The notes: generated by a model from the letters alone, not told the origin. Positions 35,284 to 45,207 are shown, counted from the first letter of the stretch. The stretch: DNA of 64,000 nt from Promicromonospora sp. MEB111 (GCF_030209445.1 NZ_JARVSD010000013.1:124001-188000); one strand, 5' to 3'. Numbers and translations: made by a program.

Positions 35284-36823
35284 GGTCGCCTCCCGTGCGC
35301 AGCAGCAGCGCGTTCCCGACGTCGGACACGGTGGGCGCGTCCCGCCCGGCGAGGTCGGCGATGGTCCAGGCGATCCGTAGGACCCGGTCCACCCCGCGCA
35401 GGCTCAGCTTCCCGTCGGTCATCGCCCGCTCGATCGGCGTGAGCAGGCCGGGGTGCGGCCGGAGCAGGTCACGCAGGAACCGCCCCGGCATCTCGGCGTT
35501 GGTGGACCAGGGTGTGTCGGCCAGCCGGGCGCGGGCGGCCTGCCGCGCGGCGAGCACCCGGGCGGCCACGACGGACGTCGGCTCGGACGTGCCCTCCACG
35601 CGCTCGACCCGGTCCACCGGCTGCACCTCGACCTGCACGTCCACCCGGTCCAGCAGCGGCCCGGAGAGCCGTGCGAAGTAGCGGCGCCGTGTGGTCGGCG
35701 AGCACGAGCAGTCCAAGCCCTTGCCGATGGCCAGCCCGCAGGGGCACGGGTTGGCGGCCAGGACGAGCTGGAACCGCGCCGGGTAGCGCGCCGAGCCGCC
35801 CGACCGGTGGATCACCAGCTCGCCCTGCTCCAGCGGCTGCCGGAGCGTCTCCAGCACCCGGGCGCCGAACTCGGGGGCCTCGTCCAGGAACAGGATCCCG
35901 CGGTGCGCCAGCGAGACGGCCCCCGGTCGCGGGATGCCGGACCCGCCGCCCACCACCGCCGCCTGGGTCGCGGTGTGGTGCGGGTCCTCGTACGGGGGCC
36001 GGCGGATCAGACCCCTGCCCGGGTCGAACGTGCCGGCCACGGAGTGCACCGCGGTGACCTCGACGGCCTCGCGGTCGGTCAGGTCGGGCAGGATGCCCGG
36101 CAGCCGGGAGGCCAGCATCGTCTTGCCGGCACCCGGCGGTCCGACGAGCAGCAGGTGGTGCCCGCCGGCGGCCGCGACCTCCAGCGCCCTGCGCGGTTGC
36201 TCCTGCCCCACGACGTCGGCCAGGTCGCCGGGCAGCCGCGCCGAGAGCGCCGAGCGGACCGGCCGCACCGCGACGACCTCGCGCACCAGCTCCGGCGGGC
36301 CGCCGTGCAGCGCCACCACCTCGGCCAGACTCGCGGCACCGACGACCCGGGCCCCCGGGACCAGCCGTGCCTCGTCGGCGTCACCGGCCGCCACCACGAC
36401 GTCCGGATAGCCCGCGTCCACGGCCGCGGCGACGGTCGGCAGCACCCCGCGGACCGGCTGGATGCGCCCGTCGAGGCCGAGCTCGCCCAGGTGCACCACA
36501 CGGTCCAGGCCGGGCCGGCGCATTCCCGGGGACGCCGGCCCGTCGGTGCCCGCGAGGATCGCCACCGCGATCGCCAGGTCGTACGCGCTGCCCTGCTTGC
36601 GCAGCGACGCGGGCGACAGGTTCACGGTGATCTTCTTGACCGGCCACGGCAGCCCCGTGGACGTCACCGCGGCCCGCACCCGGTCGCGGGACTCGCTCAG
36701 CGCGGTGTCGGGCAGCCCCACCAGCGTGAATCCCGGGACGGACGCCGCCAGGTGCGCCTGCACCTCCACCACGTGCCCCCGCATCCCGACGAGCGACACC
36801 GCCCGCGTGGTCGCGATCCCCAT
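35276..36823 (-). CDS. comM: Mg-chelatase-like AAA+ helicase of competence (ComM/YifB)
   Basis: The 515-residue protein has an N-terminal Lon-protease-like fold domain (VPGFTLVGLPDTALSESRDRVRAA) and a central AAA+ module. Walker A is GPPGAGKT, LFLDEAPEF is Walker B, and NPCPCG with CSCSP forms the zinc-like loops. ComM promotes branch migration during recombination of imported DNA. ATG 36823 overlaps the yraN stop by one base; GTG 36826 is an alternative. Confidence 0.94.
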   Translation of the reverse strand: MGIATTRAVSLVGMRGHVVEVQAHLAASVPGFTLVGLPDTALSESRDRVRAAVTSTGLPWPVKKITVNLSPASLRKQGSAYDLAIAVAILAGTDGPASPGMRRPGLDRVVHLGELGLDGRIQPVRGVLPTVAAAVDAGYPDVVVAAGDADEARLVPGARVVGAASLAEVVALHGGPPELVREVVAVRPVRSALSARLPGDLADVVGQEQPRRALEVAAAGGHHLLLVGPPGAGKTMLASRLPGILPDLTDREAVEVTAVHSVAGTFDPGRGLIRRPPYEDPHHTATQAAVVGGGSGIPRPGAVSLAHRGILFLDEAPEFGARVLETLRQPLEQGELVIHRSGGSARYPARFQLVLAANPCPCGLAIGKGLDCSCSPTTRRRYFARLSGPLLDRVDVQVEVQPVDRVERVEGTSEPTSVVAARVLAARQAARARLADTPWSTNAEMPGRFLRDLLRPHPGLLTPIERAMTDGKLSLRGVDRVLRIAWTIADLAGRDAPTVSDVGNALLLRTGGDRG

Positions 36824-37269
36824 CACGCCACCGACTCGAGGTGCTCGACGACGGCAGGCCCCTGCCGCTGCAGCGTCACCGCGACCACGTCGATGCGGAT
36901 CGAGCCGAAGCGGGTACGCACATCGGGCAGCACCGGTACCGGACTGTCCGGTGTCGCCTCCTCCTGCAGCCGCGCCGCGGCGAGGCGGTCATCGGCGAGC
37001 CGTTCCCGGAAGACGGTGAGCCACTGCCCCGTCAGCCGCTTGATCCGGGTCAGCTTGCGTGGCGTGACCGCCTCCGCCGGATGCCCGTACCCCAGGCCCG
37101 ACCTGGTCTTGACCTCCACCACCACGAGCACGTCGCCGTCGAGCGCGACGATGTCGAGCTCGCCCTCCGTGCCGCGCCAGTTGGTGTCGAGCACCTGCCA
37201 GCCGCGCGCCTCCACGTGCCGCACCGCGACCCGCTCGCCGTACCGGCCCACGCCGTCCTTCTTCGCCAT
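36823..37269 (-). CDS. yraN: UPF0102 / YraN-family endonuclease-fold protein
   Basis: The 148-residue protein has the restriction-endonuclease-like core GERVAVRHVEARGW, GELDIVALDGDVLVVVEVKTRS, with D and ExK at the expected active-site spots. Its function is unproven. GGAGG lies 8 nt before ATG 37269; the longer GTG start would sit inside that site. It is in the rnhB-DUF2469-yraN-comM-dprA order usual for actinobacteria. Confidence 0.9.
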   Translation of the reverse strand: MAKKDGVGRYGERVAVRHVEARGWQVLDTNWRGTEGELDIVALDGDVLVVVEVKTRSGLGYGHPAEAVTPRKLTRIKRLTGQWLTVFRERLADDRLAAARLQEEATPDSPVPVLPDVRTRFGSIRIDVVAVTLQRQGPAVVEHLESVA

Positions 37270-37332
37270 CGCGTCCACCTCCGTGACCAGCCTTGGTCAC
37301 GCAGGGGCCGTCCGACGGCGTCCGCGGGGTCA

Positions 37333-37358
37333 CCTGTGCACGGATCGATGATCCACAG
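37333..37358. other. Imperfect inverted repeat upstream of yraN
   Basis: CCTGTGcacGGATC and GATCCACAGG pair around GAT, with one bulge. It lies between the DUF2469 stop and yraN. It may be an operator or a processing site; the function is unknown. Confidence 0.3.
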
Positions 37359-37436
37359 GGTCGGCGTCGCGCTCGAACCGCTGGAACCTCGTCATGAGGG
37401 TCTGTGCCACCCCACGGGAAATCTCCGCGGGAAGCG

Positions 37437-37736
37437 TCAGAGCGCGAGCTCGGCCTTGGCCAGCTCCTCGACGTTCACGTCCTTGAACGTCACCACGCGC
37501 ACCGACTTCACGAACCGCGCCGAGCGGTAGACGTCCCACACCCAGGCGTCGCCGAGCCTCAGCTCGAAGTACACCTCGCCCGCCGCGGACCGCACCTGCA
37601 GGTCCACCTGGTTGGCGAGGTAGAACCGGCGTTCGGTCTCCACCACATAGGCGAACAGGCCCACCACGTCGCGGTACTCGCGATAGAGCGCTAGCTCCAT
37701 CTCCGTCTCGTAGTTCTCGAGGTCTTCAGCGCTCAC
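37437..37736 (-). CDS. DUF2469 family protein
   Basis: The 99-residue protein begins MSAEDLENYETEMELALYRE and continues with FAYVVETERRFYLAN and VYFELRLGDAWVWDVYRSARF, as in the actinobacterial DUF2469 family. It has no known activity. It starts 7 nt after rnhB and is conserved in this spot across actinobacteria, so it is likely part of the lepB-rnhB unit. Confidence 0.92.
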   Translation of the reverse strand: MSAEDLENYETEMELALYREYRDVVGLFAYVVETERRFYLANQVDLQVRSAAGEVYFELRLGDAWVWDVYRSARFVKSVRVVTFKDVNVEELAKAELAL

Positions 37737-37743
37737 AGCGACA

Positions 37744-38433
37744 TCATCCCACCGACGCCGCAGTTCCGGGCAGGTTCCAGGATCTGCGGTGGTGTGGCGT
37801 CGGCCCGTGCAGCCCGAGGGCGTCCATGTGGGCCTTCGCGCTGTAGCCCTTGTTCTGGTCCCACGCGTACTCCGGGTGCCGCTGCGCCAGCTCGACGAGG
37901 ATCGCGTCGCGCTCCACCTTGGCCAGCACGCTCGCCGCCGCCACGGACGTGCAGCTCATGTCGGCCTTGATCAGCGTCCGCACGGCGGGCTCCGGCACGT
38001 CGTCCTCGGGGGCGTCCGCCGCGGCGAACAGGTCGAGCGCGGGCGTGGAGAGCCAGTTGTGCTTGCCGTCCAGCACGACGACGTCGACGTCGCCGCACAC
38101 CTGGCGCACCTGGGCCAGCGCGCGCCGGCCCGCCATCCGGAGCGCGGCGATGATCCCGTGCTCGTCGATCTCGGCCGGGCCCGCGTGCCCCACACCCCAC
38201 GCGACGGCCCAGCGCCGCACGGCGGGCGCGATGGCCTCGCGCGCGCCGGGCGTGAGCAGCTTCGAGTCGGCGACGCCCTTGGGACCGGTGCGCGTCGCCG
38301 CGTCGACCACGACGACGCCCACGCTGACGGGACCCGCGAGGGCCCCGCGCCCCACCTCGTCCATACCCGCGACGAGACGAGCGCCCGAGGCGAGGAGCGC
38401 CCTCTCCTGCCGCAGCGTGGGCACCTTGCGCAC
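37744..38433 (-). CDS. rnhB: Ribonuclease HII
   Basis: The 229-residue enzyme removes ribonucleotides from DNA. Catalytic acids are visible in [13 protein letters not shown] (Asp-Glu), VVLDGKHNW (Asp) and [18 protein letters not shown] (Asp). The GTG start lies 3 nt after the lepB stop. Length and motifs are normal for RNase HII. Confidence 0.95.
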   Translation of the reverse strand: MRKVPTLRQERALLASGARLVAGMDEVGRGALAGPVSVGVVVVDAATRTGPKGVADSKLLTPGAREAIAPAVRRWAVAWGVGHAGPAEIDEHGIIAALRMAGRRALAQVRQVCGDVDVVVLDGKHNWLSTPALDLFAAADAPEDDVPEPAVRTLIKADMSCTSVAAASVLAKVERDAILVELAQRHPEYAWDQNKGYSAKAHMDALGLHGPTPHHRRSWNLPGTAASVG

Positions 38434-38436
38434 CGC

Positions 38437-39255
38437 CTACTTCTCCGCGGGAGGCGCGTCCGGGACGCCGCTGAAGACGTCGCTCGGGTTGCTGTGCCAG
38501 TTCAGGCGGTCCAGCGGCCAGACGGTCGCGAACGCCGTGCCCACCACGTTGTCGATCGGCACGAACCCGCCGCCCGGCTTGCCGCGGTTGTAGCGCGAGT
38601 CCTGCGAGTTCTGCCGGTTGTCGCCCATGACCCAGAGCATGTCGTCAGGCACGGTGACCTCGAACGGGTCCTGGCTGGGGATCGATCCCGGCTTGATGTA
38701 CGTCTCGTCGATCGGGGTGCCGTTCACCGACACCCGGCCCTCGGCGTCGCAGCAGACCACCGTGTCGCCGGGCAGGCCGATCAGGCGCTTGATGAGGTGG
38801 TCGCCGCTGTCCTGCGGCAGCAGGCCGACCGTCGTCAGGAACCCCACGGCGGCATTGCCCAATGGCCCACGGTCCGGAGCCGGGTACGGCGGCAGCCAGT
38901 CGCCCGGGTCCACGAAGACGACGATGTCCCCGTGCTCCAGGTCGAACGGGCCGGGCGTCAGCCGCGAGGCCATGACCCGGTCCCCCCTGGTCAGGGTGTC
39001 CTCCATGGAGGCGCTCGGGATGTAGAACGGCTGCACCAGCAGCGTCTTGATCAGCCACGACAGGACCAGCGCGCTGACGACGATGATCCCGACTTCCCTG
39101 AGCATCGCGAGGACGCCCGACTGCTGCCGGCGCGGCTCACGACCGTGCGCGGCTCCACCCTGACGATGCGCGCCGCTGTTTCCCCACGGATCCTCTGCGC
39201 TCAAGGGCGTCCCATCGATAGGGGTGGGCGGTGCCACCCGGTCGAAACTCGTCAC
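38437..39255 (-). CDS. lepB: Type I signal peptidase
   Basis: The protein of about 272 residues has one N-terminal membrane helix (VGIIVVSALVLSWLIKTLLV). The Ser-Lys dyad follows: PSASMEDTL holds the serine and IKRLIGLPGD the lysine. MGDNRQNSQDSRYN is the last family box. It removes signal peptides from exported proteins on the outer face. The start is uncertain: GTG 39255 has no ribosome site. CAGAGT 7 nt upstream could give a leaderless start, but TAGGCT lies only 1 nt before the codon. Confidence 0.92.
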   Translation of the reverse strand: MTSFDRVAPPTPIDGTPLSAEDPWGNSGAHRQGGAAHGREPRRQQSGVLAMLREVGIIVVSALVLSWLIKTLLVQPFYIPSASMEDTLTRGDRVMASRLTPGPFDLEHGDIVVFVDPGDWLPPYPAPDRGPLGNAAVGFLTTVGLLPQDSGDHLIKRLIGLPGDTVVCCDAEGRVSVNGTPIDETYIKPGSIPSQDPFEVTVPDDMLWVMGDNRQNSQDSRYNRGKPGGGFVPIDNVVGTAFATVWPLDRLNWHSNPSDVFSGVPDAPPAEK

Positions 39256-39351
39256 GAGCCTAACTCTGTCACCTTGGAGTGCCCCCGGCGAAATGGTCGG
39301 GCGGGCGAACATCAAGCCTGCCGGATATCCGCACAGACCGGACCTCATACA

Positions 39352-39394
39352 ACACCGGCCGCCGCCCTCGGAAGTGGAGGACGACGGCCGGTGT
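39352..39394 (-). terminator. rplS terminator hairpin
   Basis: ACACCGGCCG (39352-39361) pairs with its complement at 39385-39394, and a few further GC pairs are possible inside. It lies about 30 bp past the rplS stop and before lepB. Confidence 0.65.
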
Positions 39395-39422
39395 CAGTGC
39401 AGCGCCGGGGCGCTCAGAACGC

Positions 39423-39770
39423 TCAGTTCTCGCGCTTCTCGCGGATCTTCGCCTTCTTGCCGCGCAGCTCGCGCAGGTAGTACAGCTTGGCGCGGCGGAC
39501 GTCACCGCGGGTGACGACCTCGACGGACTCGATGGTCGGCGCGTGCAGCGGGAACTTGCGCTCCACGCCCACACCGAAGCTGACCTTGCGGACCGCGAAC
39601 GTCTCGCCGATGCCGCCGCCGTGGCGGGAGATGACGACGCCCTGGAACGCCTGGACGCGGGAGCGGTTGCCCTCGACGACCTTGACGTTGACCTTGACGG
39701 TGTCACCGGCACGGAAGTCCGGGATGTCGGACCGCAGCTGGGCTGCGTCGATGATGTCGAGCTTCTGCAT
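39423..39770 (-). CDS. rplS: 50S ribosomal protein L19
   Basis: The 115-residue protein reads as full L19: [71 protein letters not shown] 39770 is preceded by GGAGAG. It sits at the 30S-50S interface. A structured leader of more than 100 nt precedes it. Confidence 0.97.
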   Translation of the reverse strand: MQKLDIIDAAQLRSDIPDFRAGDTVKVNVKVVEGNRSRVQAFQGVVISRHGGGIGETFAVRKVSFGVGVERKFPLHAPTIESVEVVTRGDVRRAKLYYLRELRGKKAKIREKREN

Positions 39771-39784
39771 CGTTCTCTCCGGGC

Positions 39785-39919
39785 CTGCCACAGGTCAGGC
39801 GCGAATCTCGTGGGCCCTGCCCCGGCCGGACGGCCGTCAGGGTCCCGAAAGGGTGTGGATGGCGGTGCGGCTTGACCCGGTCGGGGGCGGTTGCCCGCCC
39901 CGGTCGTCCCCTGTGGCAG
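39785..39919 (-). ncRNA. Candidate structured leader of rplS
   Basis: CTGCCACAGG (39785-39794) and its exact complement CCTGTGGCAG (39910-39919) can close a domain of about 135 nt. Inside is a strong hairpin, GGGGCGGG-CAA-CCGCCCC (about 39883-39901). The domain ends 14 nt before the rplS ATG. It is a plausible ribosomal-protein leader; I cannot match it to a named family from sequence alone. Confidence 0.45.
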
Positions 39920-40008
39920 AGACCTGACCGGCGACGCACCAACGGCTTATTCTGCCATACGGAGCCGCCGAACGGTGCCCGAGCAGGTGTGACGTCACGC
40001 CCCCGGGC

Positions 40009-40797
40009 TCAGCCCCGCACCAACCCGTCGCCGTCCGGCCCCGGCACCCAGCCCAGCTCCGCGAGCAGCTTCAGGTCGTGCTTGTCCAGCCCCGCGACGT
40101 CCAGGGCCTCGATCATGTCCGGCCGCCGCGCCGCCGTCCGCTCCAGTGCCTGGTCCCGGCGCCAGCGCTCGATCTTCGCGTGGTGCCCCGACAGCAGCAC
40201 CTCGGGGATCTCGAGGTCCGCCCACGACGGCGGCTTCGTGTACACGGGGTACTCCAGCAGCCCCGCGGCCCCGTGCGACTCCTCGACCAGCGAGTCCGGG
40301 TTGCCGACCATGCCGGGGATCAGCCGGGCCACGGCCTCGATCATGACGAGCGAGGCCACCTCGCCGCCGTTGAGCACGTAGTCGCCGATCGACAGCTCGT
40401 GCACGGTGACGCCGGCGGACCGGTAGTGCTCGGCCACGCGCGCGTCGATGCCCTCGTAGCGCCCGCAGGCGAACACGAGCTGCTCGGCCGACGCGAGGCT
40501 CTCGGCGTGCCGCTGGGTGAACACCTCGCCCGACGGCGTGGGCACGATCAGGTGCGCGCGCGCCGTGCCGGCGCCCAGGACGTCGTCGATCGCCTGACCC
40601 CACACGTCCGGGCGCATGACCATGCCCGCTCCCCCGCCGAACGGCGTGTCGTCGACGGTGCGGTGCCGGTCGGTGGTCCAGTCACGCAGGTCGTGCACGC
40701 GCAGGTCCAGCAGGCCGCGCTGGCGCGCCTTGCCCACGAGCGACAGGTCCAGCACGGACAGGTAGTCCGGGAAGATCGAGACGACGTCGACGCGCAC
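40009..40797 (-). CDS. trmD: tRNA (guanine-N1-)-methyltransferase
   Basis: The 262-residue SPOUT-fold enzyme methylates G37 of tRNAs. The knot motifs [25 protein letters not shown], and the catalytic-region VEESH and [14 protein letters not shown] are complete. I start at GTG 40797, one base after the rimM stop with GAGGA 8 nt upstream. The longer frame runs inside rimM. Confidence 0.96.
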   Translation of the reverse strand: MRVDVVSIFPDYLSVLDLSLVGKARQRGLLDLRVHDLRDWTTDRHRTVDDTPFGGGAGMVMRPDVWGQAIDDVLGAGTARAHLIVPTPSGEVFTQRHAESLASAEQLVFACGRYEGIDARVAEHYRSAGVTVHELSIGDYVLNGGEVASLVMIEAVARLIPGMVGNPDSLVEESHGAAGLLEYPVYTKPPSWADLEIPEVLLSGHHAKIERWRRDQALERTAARRPDMIEALDVAGLDKHDLKLLAELGWVPGPDGDGLVRG

Positions 40798-40798
40798 G

Positions 40799-41365
40799 TC
40801 AGTCGTCCTCACGCTCGACATCGTCGGCACGGTCGACGACGGCGGCGTCCGCGTCGCGGGCCAGCAGCCCGCCGGGCGGGGTGAGCACCACGCGGCCGCC
40901 CGCGACGTCGACCACCGGCACGATGGCCAGGACGAACGGCACCAGCGTGCGGGCCGTGCCGCCGTCGGGCAGCGACTCCTCGATGAGCAGCGCCTCGTGG
41001 GCCGGCTGGTACTCCAGCGTGATCACCTTGCCGACCACCGTGCCGTCGGCGAGCTCGACCCGCAGGCCCGCGAGCTCGTGCGGGTACCAGGCGTCCTCCT
41101 CGTCGGAGACGTCCGCCTCGACGACGAGCTCGGTGCCGCGCAGCTCCTCCGCCGCGTTCCGGTCGGCGACCTCGGCGAACGTGACCAGCCACCGCCCCTG
41201 GTGCTCGCGCGCCCGCGTCACGGTGAGCGGCCCGGCGTCGGCCGGGACGGTCTCGAGCCGCTCGCCGATCGCGAGCCGGGTCTCCGGATCGTCCGTGCGC
41301 AGGTCGAGGGCCACCTCGCCCTTGAGCCCGTGCGCCTTGCCGACGCGAGCCACGGTCAGCTGCAT
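40799..41365 (-). CDS. rimM: 16S rRNA processing protein RimM
   Basis: The 188-residue protein helps assemble the 30S head near S19. The N-terminal [23 protein letters not shown] and the PRC-barrel part (DLLGLRV-like [32 protein letters not shown]) are present. ATG 41365 has GAGGAGAG upstream. It is cotranscribed with trmD and separated from khpA by a strong terminator. Confidence 0.95.
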   Translation of the reverse strand: MQLTVARVGKAHGLKGEVALDLRTDDPETRLAIGERLETVPADAGPLTVTRAREHQGRWLVTFAEVADRNAAEELRGTELVVEADVSDEEDAWYPHELAGLRVELADGTVVGKVITLEYQPAHEALLIEESLPDGGTARTLVPFVLAIVPVVDVAGGRVVLTPPGGLLARDADAAVVDRADDVEREDD

Positions 41366-41390
41366 GTCTCTCCTCGAAGAATGAAAGAGC

Positions 41391-41420
41391 GAGGCCCGGT
41401 CCGCGTTCGGACCGGGCCTC
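41391..41420 (-). terminator. Intrinsic terminator of rpsP-khpA
   Basis: A perfect 13-bp stem (GAGGCCCGGTCCG and complement) with a 4-nt loop is followed on the minus strand by GCTCTTTCATTCTTC. It separates rpsP-khpA from rimM-trmD. Confidence 0.85.
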
Positions 41421-41444
41421 GTCGTCGTGCTGGGTGCTGAAGGT

Positions 41445-41684
41445 TCAGCGCCGGTCGACGTCCACGACGTCGACCCGCACCGGGCCCTCGGTGGCGAGCG
41501 CACCGATCACGGTGCGCAGGGCGCGCGCCGTGCGACCACCGCGACCGATGACTCGGCCGAGGTCGTCGGGGTGCACGCGGACCTCGAGCAGGTCACCACG
41601 GCGGAGCGTCTTCGCGGACACGCGGACGTCGTCCGGGTTGTCCACGATGCCGCGCACCAGGTGCTCGAGGGCCTCCGAGAGCAT
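41445..41684 (-). CDS. khpA: KH-domain RNA-binding protein
   Basis: The 79-residue protein is a single KH domain with the GRGGRTARALR loop (GxxG) and VRVHPDDLGRVIG. KhpA proteins bind many small RNAs and mRNAs and take part in cell division control in Gram-positives. The start overlaps the rpsP stop (TGATG). Its position next to rpsP is conserved. Confidence 0.93.
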   Translation of the reverse strand: MLSEALEHLVRGIVDNPDDVRVSAKTLRRGDLLEVRVHPDDLGRVIGRGGRTARALRTVIGALATEGPVRVDVVDVDRR

Positions 41685-42109
41685 CAGGCCTCGTCGCCCT
41701 CGGCCGGCGCAGCCGGAGCCTCGGCGGCGGCAGCAGCAGCCTTCTCGGCGGCCTTGGCCTTGGCCTTCTCGGCGTCAGCGTTCACGGCCTCGATGGCGGA
41801 GGAGGCGTCGGCCTTCTCGCCCTTGACGCGCAGGGTGCCCTCGGCGCCCGGCAGGCCCTTGAACTTCTGCCAGTCACCGGTCACCTTGAGCAGAGCGGCG
41901 ACCTGCTCGGTCGGCTGCGCGCCGACACCGAGCCAGTACTGCGCGCGCTCCGACTTGATCTCGATGAGCGACGGCTCCTCGGTCGGGTGGTACTTGCCGA
42001 TCTCCTCGATCACGCGACCGTCGCGCTTGGTGCGCGAGTCGGCGATGACGACACGGTAGTACGGGGCCCGGATCTTGCCGAGGCGCTTGAGACGAATCTT
42101 GACAGCCAC
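41684..42109 (-). CDS. rpsP: 30S ribosomal protein S16
   Basis: The 141-residue protein has the S16 core [34 protein letters not shown], and [17 protein letters not shown]. An actinobacterial Ala/Glu/Lys-rich tail of about 50 residues follows. It starts at GTG 42109 with AGGAGAG 8 nt upstream; the longer frame is out of family. Confidence 0.97.
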   Translation of the reverse strand: MAVKIRLKRLGKIRAPYYRVVIADSRTKRDGRVIEEIGKYHPTEEPSLIEIKSERAQYWLGVGAQPTEQVAALLKVTGDWQKFKGLPGAEGTLRVKGEKADASSAIEAVNADAEKAKAKAAEKAAAAAAEAPAAPAEGDEA

Positions 42110-42232
42110 GAAGTGGTCTCTCCTGGTTCTGATGGGATGGTCCGAGCACCGCGACGTGGGGTGAAGCAGTGTGTGGGACCGGGACACGGCCTGACCAGGT
42201 GAGAGGGGTCCGGGCACGCCGAGTACGTGGAT

Positions 42233-42262
42233 ATTGTGCCAGACGGCGCGCGGCCCCACCAA
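42233..42262 (-). promoter_or_regulatory. rpsP promoter TTGGTG-N18-CACAAT
   Basis: The minus-strand -35 is at 42262-42257 and the -10 at 42238-42233. It predicts a leader of about 115 nt before the rpsP GTG. Confidence 0.45.
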
Positions 42263-42287
42263 CCACGGGTGCGTCACACGGCCGCGG

Positions 42288-43409
42288 TCAGCGAGCGGTC
42301 GGGTAGACCGTGCCCCGCAGCACGACGGCGGTGGGGTGCCGGAGCACCTCGATGTCCTCGCGCGGGTCCGCCGGGTAGACCACGAGGTCCGCGCTGGACC
42401 CCTCCACCACGGCCCCGAAGCCCAGGTAGTCACGGGCGCGCCAGGACGCCATCGCCACGACCTCCGCCGCGGGGATGCCCGCCGCGACCAGCTCGGCGCA
42501 CTCGTCGGCGATGCGGCCGTGCGAGATGGTCCCGCCCGCGTCGGTGCCGACCAGGAGCTGTACGCCGGCCTCGTGCAGGTCGCGGACCTGCTGGTACCGG
42601 CGCGCGTACATGGCCCGCATCCGCTCCGCGTAGACCGGGTACTTGCCGTCGGCCTGCGCCGCGATGCTCTCGAACTGCCCGATCTGCAGCAGCGTGGGCG
42701 TGACCGCGACACCCCGCTCGGCCGCCACCGCCATGTGCTCGGCCGTCATGCCGGTGCCGTGCTCGATGCAGTCCACCCCGGCCGCCAGCAGGCCGTCGAT
42801 CGTCTCTTCCCCGAAGGCGTGCACGGTCACCCGGGCCGCCTCGGCGTGCGCCACGGCGACGGCCTGGCGCAGCACGTCGTCGGGCCACAGGGGCCGCAGG
42901 TCGCCGTCGGCCCCGAGCGTGCGGTCGATCCAGTCCCCCACGAGCTTGACCCAGCCGTCGCCGCGCCGGGCCTGCGTGCGCACCTCGTCCGGGAGCAGCT
43001 CCGGCGACTCCAGCTCCAGCCCGTAGTCGCGCAGGTAGCGCTTGGGTCGCGCCAGGTGCATGCCCGCCCGCAGCAGGTGCGGCAGGTCGCCGCGCTGGTG
43101 CACCCACGCGGTGTCCAGCGGCGAGCCGGCGTCGCGGATCAGCAGCACGCCGGAGTCGCGGTCCGCCACCGCCTGCTTCTCGGCCTCCTCCGGGGACACG
43201 GCGCCCTCGGCCGCGAGCCCGATGTGGCAGTGCACGTCGACCAGGCCGGGCAGCGCCCAGCCCTCCAGCACCCGCATGTTGGTGCCCTGCGCCGACGGCC
43301 GGGTCAGGCTGACGCGGCCGCCGCGGACCCACAGCTCCTCGGCCTCACGGTCGTCACCGAGCAGGATGCGCCCACGGATCGCCGCGGTCGGACCTTCCAG
43401 CGCAGACAT
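42288..43409 (-). CDS. Amidohydrolase family metal-dependent hydrolase
   Basis: The 373-residue protein keeps the amidohydrolase metal ligands in order: DVHCHIG (HxH), Lys in WVKLVGDW, His in VTVHAFGE, His in IEHGTGM and Asp in LVGTDAGG. It resembles the imidazolonepropionase-like/prolidase-like hydrolases. The substrate is unknown. AAGGAG precedes the ATG. A gene of this type between ffh and rpsP occurs in many Micrococcales. Confidence 0.88.
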   Translation of the reverse strand: MSALEGPTAAIRGRILLGDDREAEELWVRGGRVSLTRPSAQGTNMRVLEGWALPGLVDVHCHIGLAAEGAVSPEEAEKQAVADRDSGVLLIRDAGSPLDTAWVHQRGDLPHLLRAGMHLARPKRYLRDYGLELESPELLPDEVRTQARRGDGWVKLVGDWIDRTLGADGDLRPLWPDDVLRQAVAVAHAEAARVTVHAFGEETIDGLLAAGVDCIEHGTGMTAEHMAVAAERGVAVTPTLLQIGQFESIAAQADGKYPVYAERMRAMYARRYQQVRDLHEAGVQLLVGTDAGGTISHGRIADECAELVAAGIPAAEVVAMASWRARDYLGFGAVVEGSSADLVVYPADPREDIEVLRHPTAVVLRGTVYPTAR

Positions 43410-43535
43410 GCGGCTCCTTCGCTCTCCCCGTCACCCTGTGGACCTGTCCCCTGCCACGCCTCGGGCACCCTGCCCGCCCCGGCGTCGTCGCCGGCCTCAG
43501 CCCTCAACCCCCTGCCGGCACCAGCAGCCGGCACC

Positions 43536-43560
43536 GCGGTCCGGCCACCGGCCGGACCGC
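43536..43560 (-). terminator. ffh terminator hairpin
   Basis: A perfect 11-bp stem (GCGGTCCGGCC and complement) encloses an ACC loop, 7 bp past the ffh stop. Another GCCGGC dyad lies just beyond. Confidence 0.7.
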
Positions 43561-43566
43561 TCCGTC

Positions 43567-45207
43567 TCACCGGCCCAGGAACTTCTCCAGGCCCGGCGGC
43601 AGCTCGATGTTGTTCAGGTCCGGCGCCTCGTCGCTCGGCTTCGGGCCCACCCCGAAGGCCGACCCGGCGGGTGCGGCCGGCTTGGCGGCCGGGCCTCCGC
43701 CCAGGGCGCGCTGCATGGCGTCCTTCTCCTGCTGGGCGCGCTTGGCCGGGTTCCCGGACTTGCCCTTCTTGCCCTTCTTGGGCGGCTGGGTCTTGCCCCG
43801 CGACTTCTTGCCCATGCCCATGCCGGGGCCGCCGGGCATGGCGGGCATCCCGCCCGGCCCCATGCCGCCGCCCTTGGCCATCTGGCGCATCATCTTCTGG
43901 GCGTTGTCGAACCGCTCCAGGAGCTGGTTGATGGCCGTGGTCGTGGTGCCGGCGCCCTTGGCGATGCGGGCGCGGCGCGAGCCGTTGATGATCTTCGGGT
44001 TGTCGCGCTCCGCCGGCGTCATCGAGTGGATGATCGCCTCGATGCGACCCACCTCACGCTCGTCGAACTGGTCGAGCTGGTCGCGCATCTGGGCCATGCC
44101 CGGCAGCATGCCGAGCATCTTCTTCATCGAGCCCATGTTCTTCAGCTGCTGCATCTGCACCAGGAAGTCCGCGAGCGTGAAGTCCTGGCCGCTGGCGAGC
44201 TTGCCCGCCATCTTCTCGGCCTGCTCGGCGTCGAACGTCTTCTCCGCCTGCTCGATCAGGGTGAGCACGTCACCCATGTCGAGGATGCGGCTCGCCATGC
44301 GGTCGGGGTGGAAGACCTCGAAGTCCGTCAGCTTCTCGCCGGTGGACGCGAACATGATGGGCCGGCCGGTCACCTTGGCGACCGAGAGGGCGGCACCACC
44401 GCGGGCGTCGCCGTCCAGCTTCGAGAGCACCACACCGGTGAAGTCGACGCCGTCGGCGAAGGCCTTGGCGGTGTTCACCGCGTCCTGGCCGATCATCGCG
44501 TCGATGACGAACAGGACCTCGTCCGGGTCGACCGCGGCACGGATGTCCGCGGCCTGCTTCATCAGCACCTCGTCGATGCCGAGGCGGCCCGCGGTGTCCA
44601 CGATCACGACGTCGTGCTGGCGCTCCCTGGCGTACGCGACACCGTCGCGCGCGACGCCGACCGGGTCGCCGATCAGGGGCGCGTCGGCCGCCGGGTCGTC
44701 GGCCTCGGAGGTGTTGCCCGGGTGCGGCGCGAACACCGGCACGCCGGCACGCTCGGCCACCACGGAGAGCTGCGTCACCGCGTTGGGGCGCTGCAGGTCG
44801 GCGGCGACCAGCAGGGGCGTGTGGCCCTGGCCCTTGAGCGCGTGCGCAAGCTTGCCCGCCAGCGTGGTCTTACCGGCACCCTGCAGACCCGCGAGCATGA
44901 TCACCGTGGGCGGCGTCTTGGCCAGCGTCAGTGGGCGCGTGGCCCCGCCGAGGATGTCGACGAGCTCCTCGTTGACGATCTTGACGACCTGCTGGGCGGG
45001 GTTCAGCGCACCGGAGACCTCGGACGACAGCGCGCGCTCGCGCACCGCCGCGGTGAACTCGCGCACCACGGGCACCGCGACGTCCGCGTCGAGCAGGGCG
45101 CGGCGGATCTCCCGCACGGTCGCGTCGATGTCCGCCTCGGAGAGACGGCCCCGCGTGCGCAGGTTCTTGAACGTCGAGGTAAGCCGGTCGGACAGGGAGT
45201 TGAACAC
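43567..45207 (-). CDS. ffh: Signal recognition particle GTPase Ffh
   Basis: The 546-residue protein has the N-domain (FNSLSDRLTSTFKNLRTRGRL), the GTPase G-domain (GLQGAGKTTLAGKL, VDTAGRLGIDEVLM, LSKLDGDARGGAALS) and the Met-rich M-domain (QMQQLKNMGSMKKMLGMLPG). It targets membrane proteins to the SecYEG channel together with 4.5S RNA and FtsY. I start at GTG 45207 (family start MFNSL). TAGGCT (45219-45214) ends 6 nt upstream, and GTG 45213 would be before the expected transcription start. Confidence 0.96.
   Translation of the reverse strand: MFNSLSDRLTSTFKNLRTRGRLSEADIDATVREIRRALLDADVAVPVVREFTAAVRERALSSEVSGALNPAQQVVKIVNEELVDILGGATRPLTLAKTPPTVIMLAGLQGAGKTTLAGKLAHALKGQGHTPLLVAADLQRPNAVTQLSVVAERAGVPVFAPHPGNTSEADDPAADAPLIGDPVGVARDGVAYARERQHDVVIVDTAGRLGIDEVLMKQAADIRAAVDPDEVLFVIDAMIGQDAVNTAKAFADGVDFTGVVLSKLDGDARGGAALSVAKVTGRPIMFASTGEKLTDFEVFHPDRMASRILDMGDVLTLIEQAEKTFDAEQAEKMAGKLASGQDFTLADFLVQMQQLKNMGSMKKMLGMLPGMAQMRDQLDQFDEREVGRIEAIIHSMTPAERDNPKIINGSRRARIAKGAGTTTTAINQLLERFDNAQKMMRQMAKGGGMGPGGMPAMPGGPGMGMGKKSRGKTQPPKKGKKGKSGNPAKRAQQEKDAMQRALGGGPAAKPAAPAGSAFGVGPKPSDEAPDLNNIELPPGLEKFLGR

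Noticed and set aside
39257-39263. TTAGGCT motifs before lepB, ffh and smc as iron boxes
   Set aside because: They are not palindromic and sit at -10 distance from start codons for ffh and smc; a promoter element explains them better.
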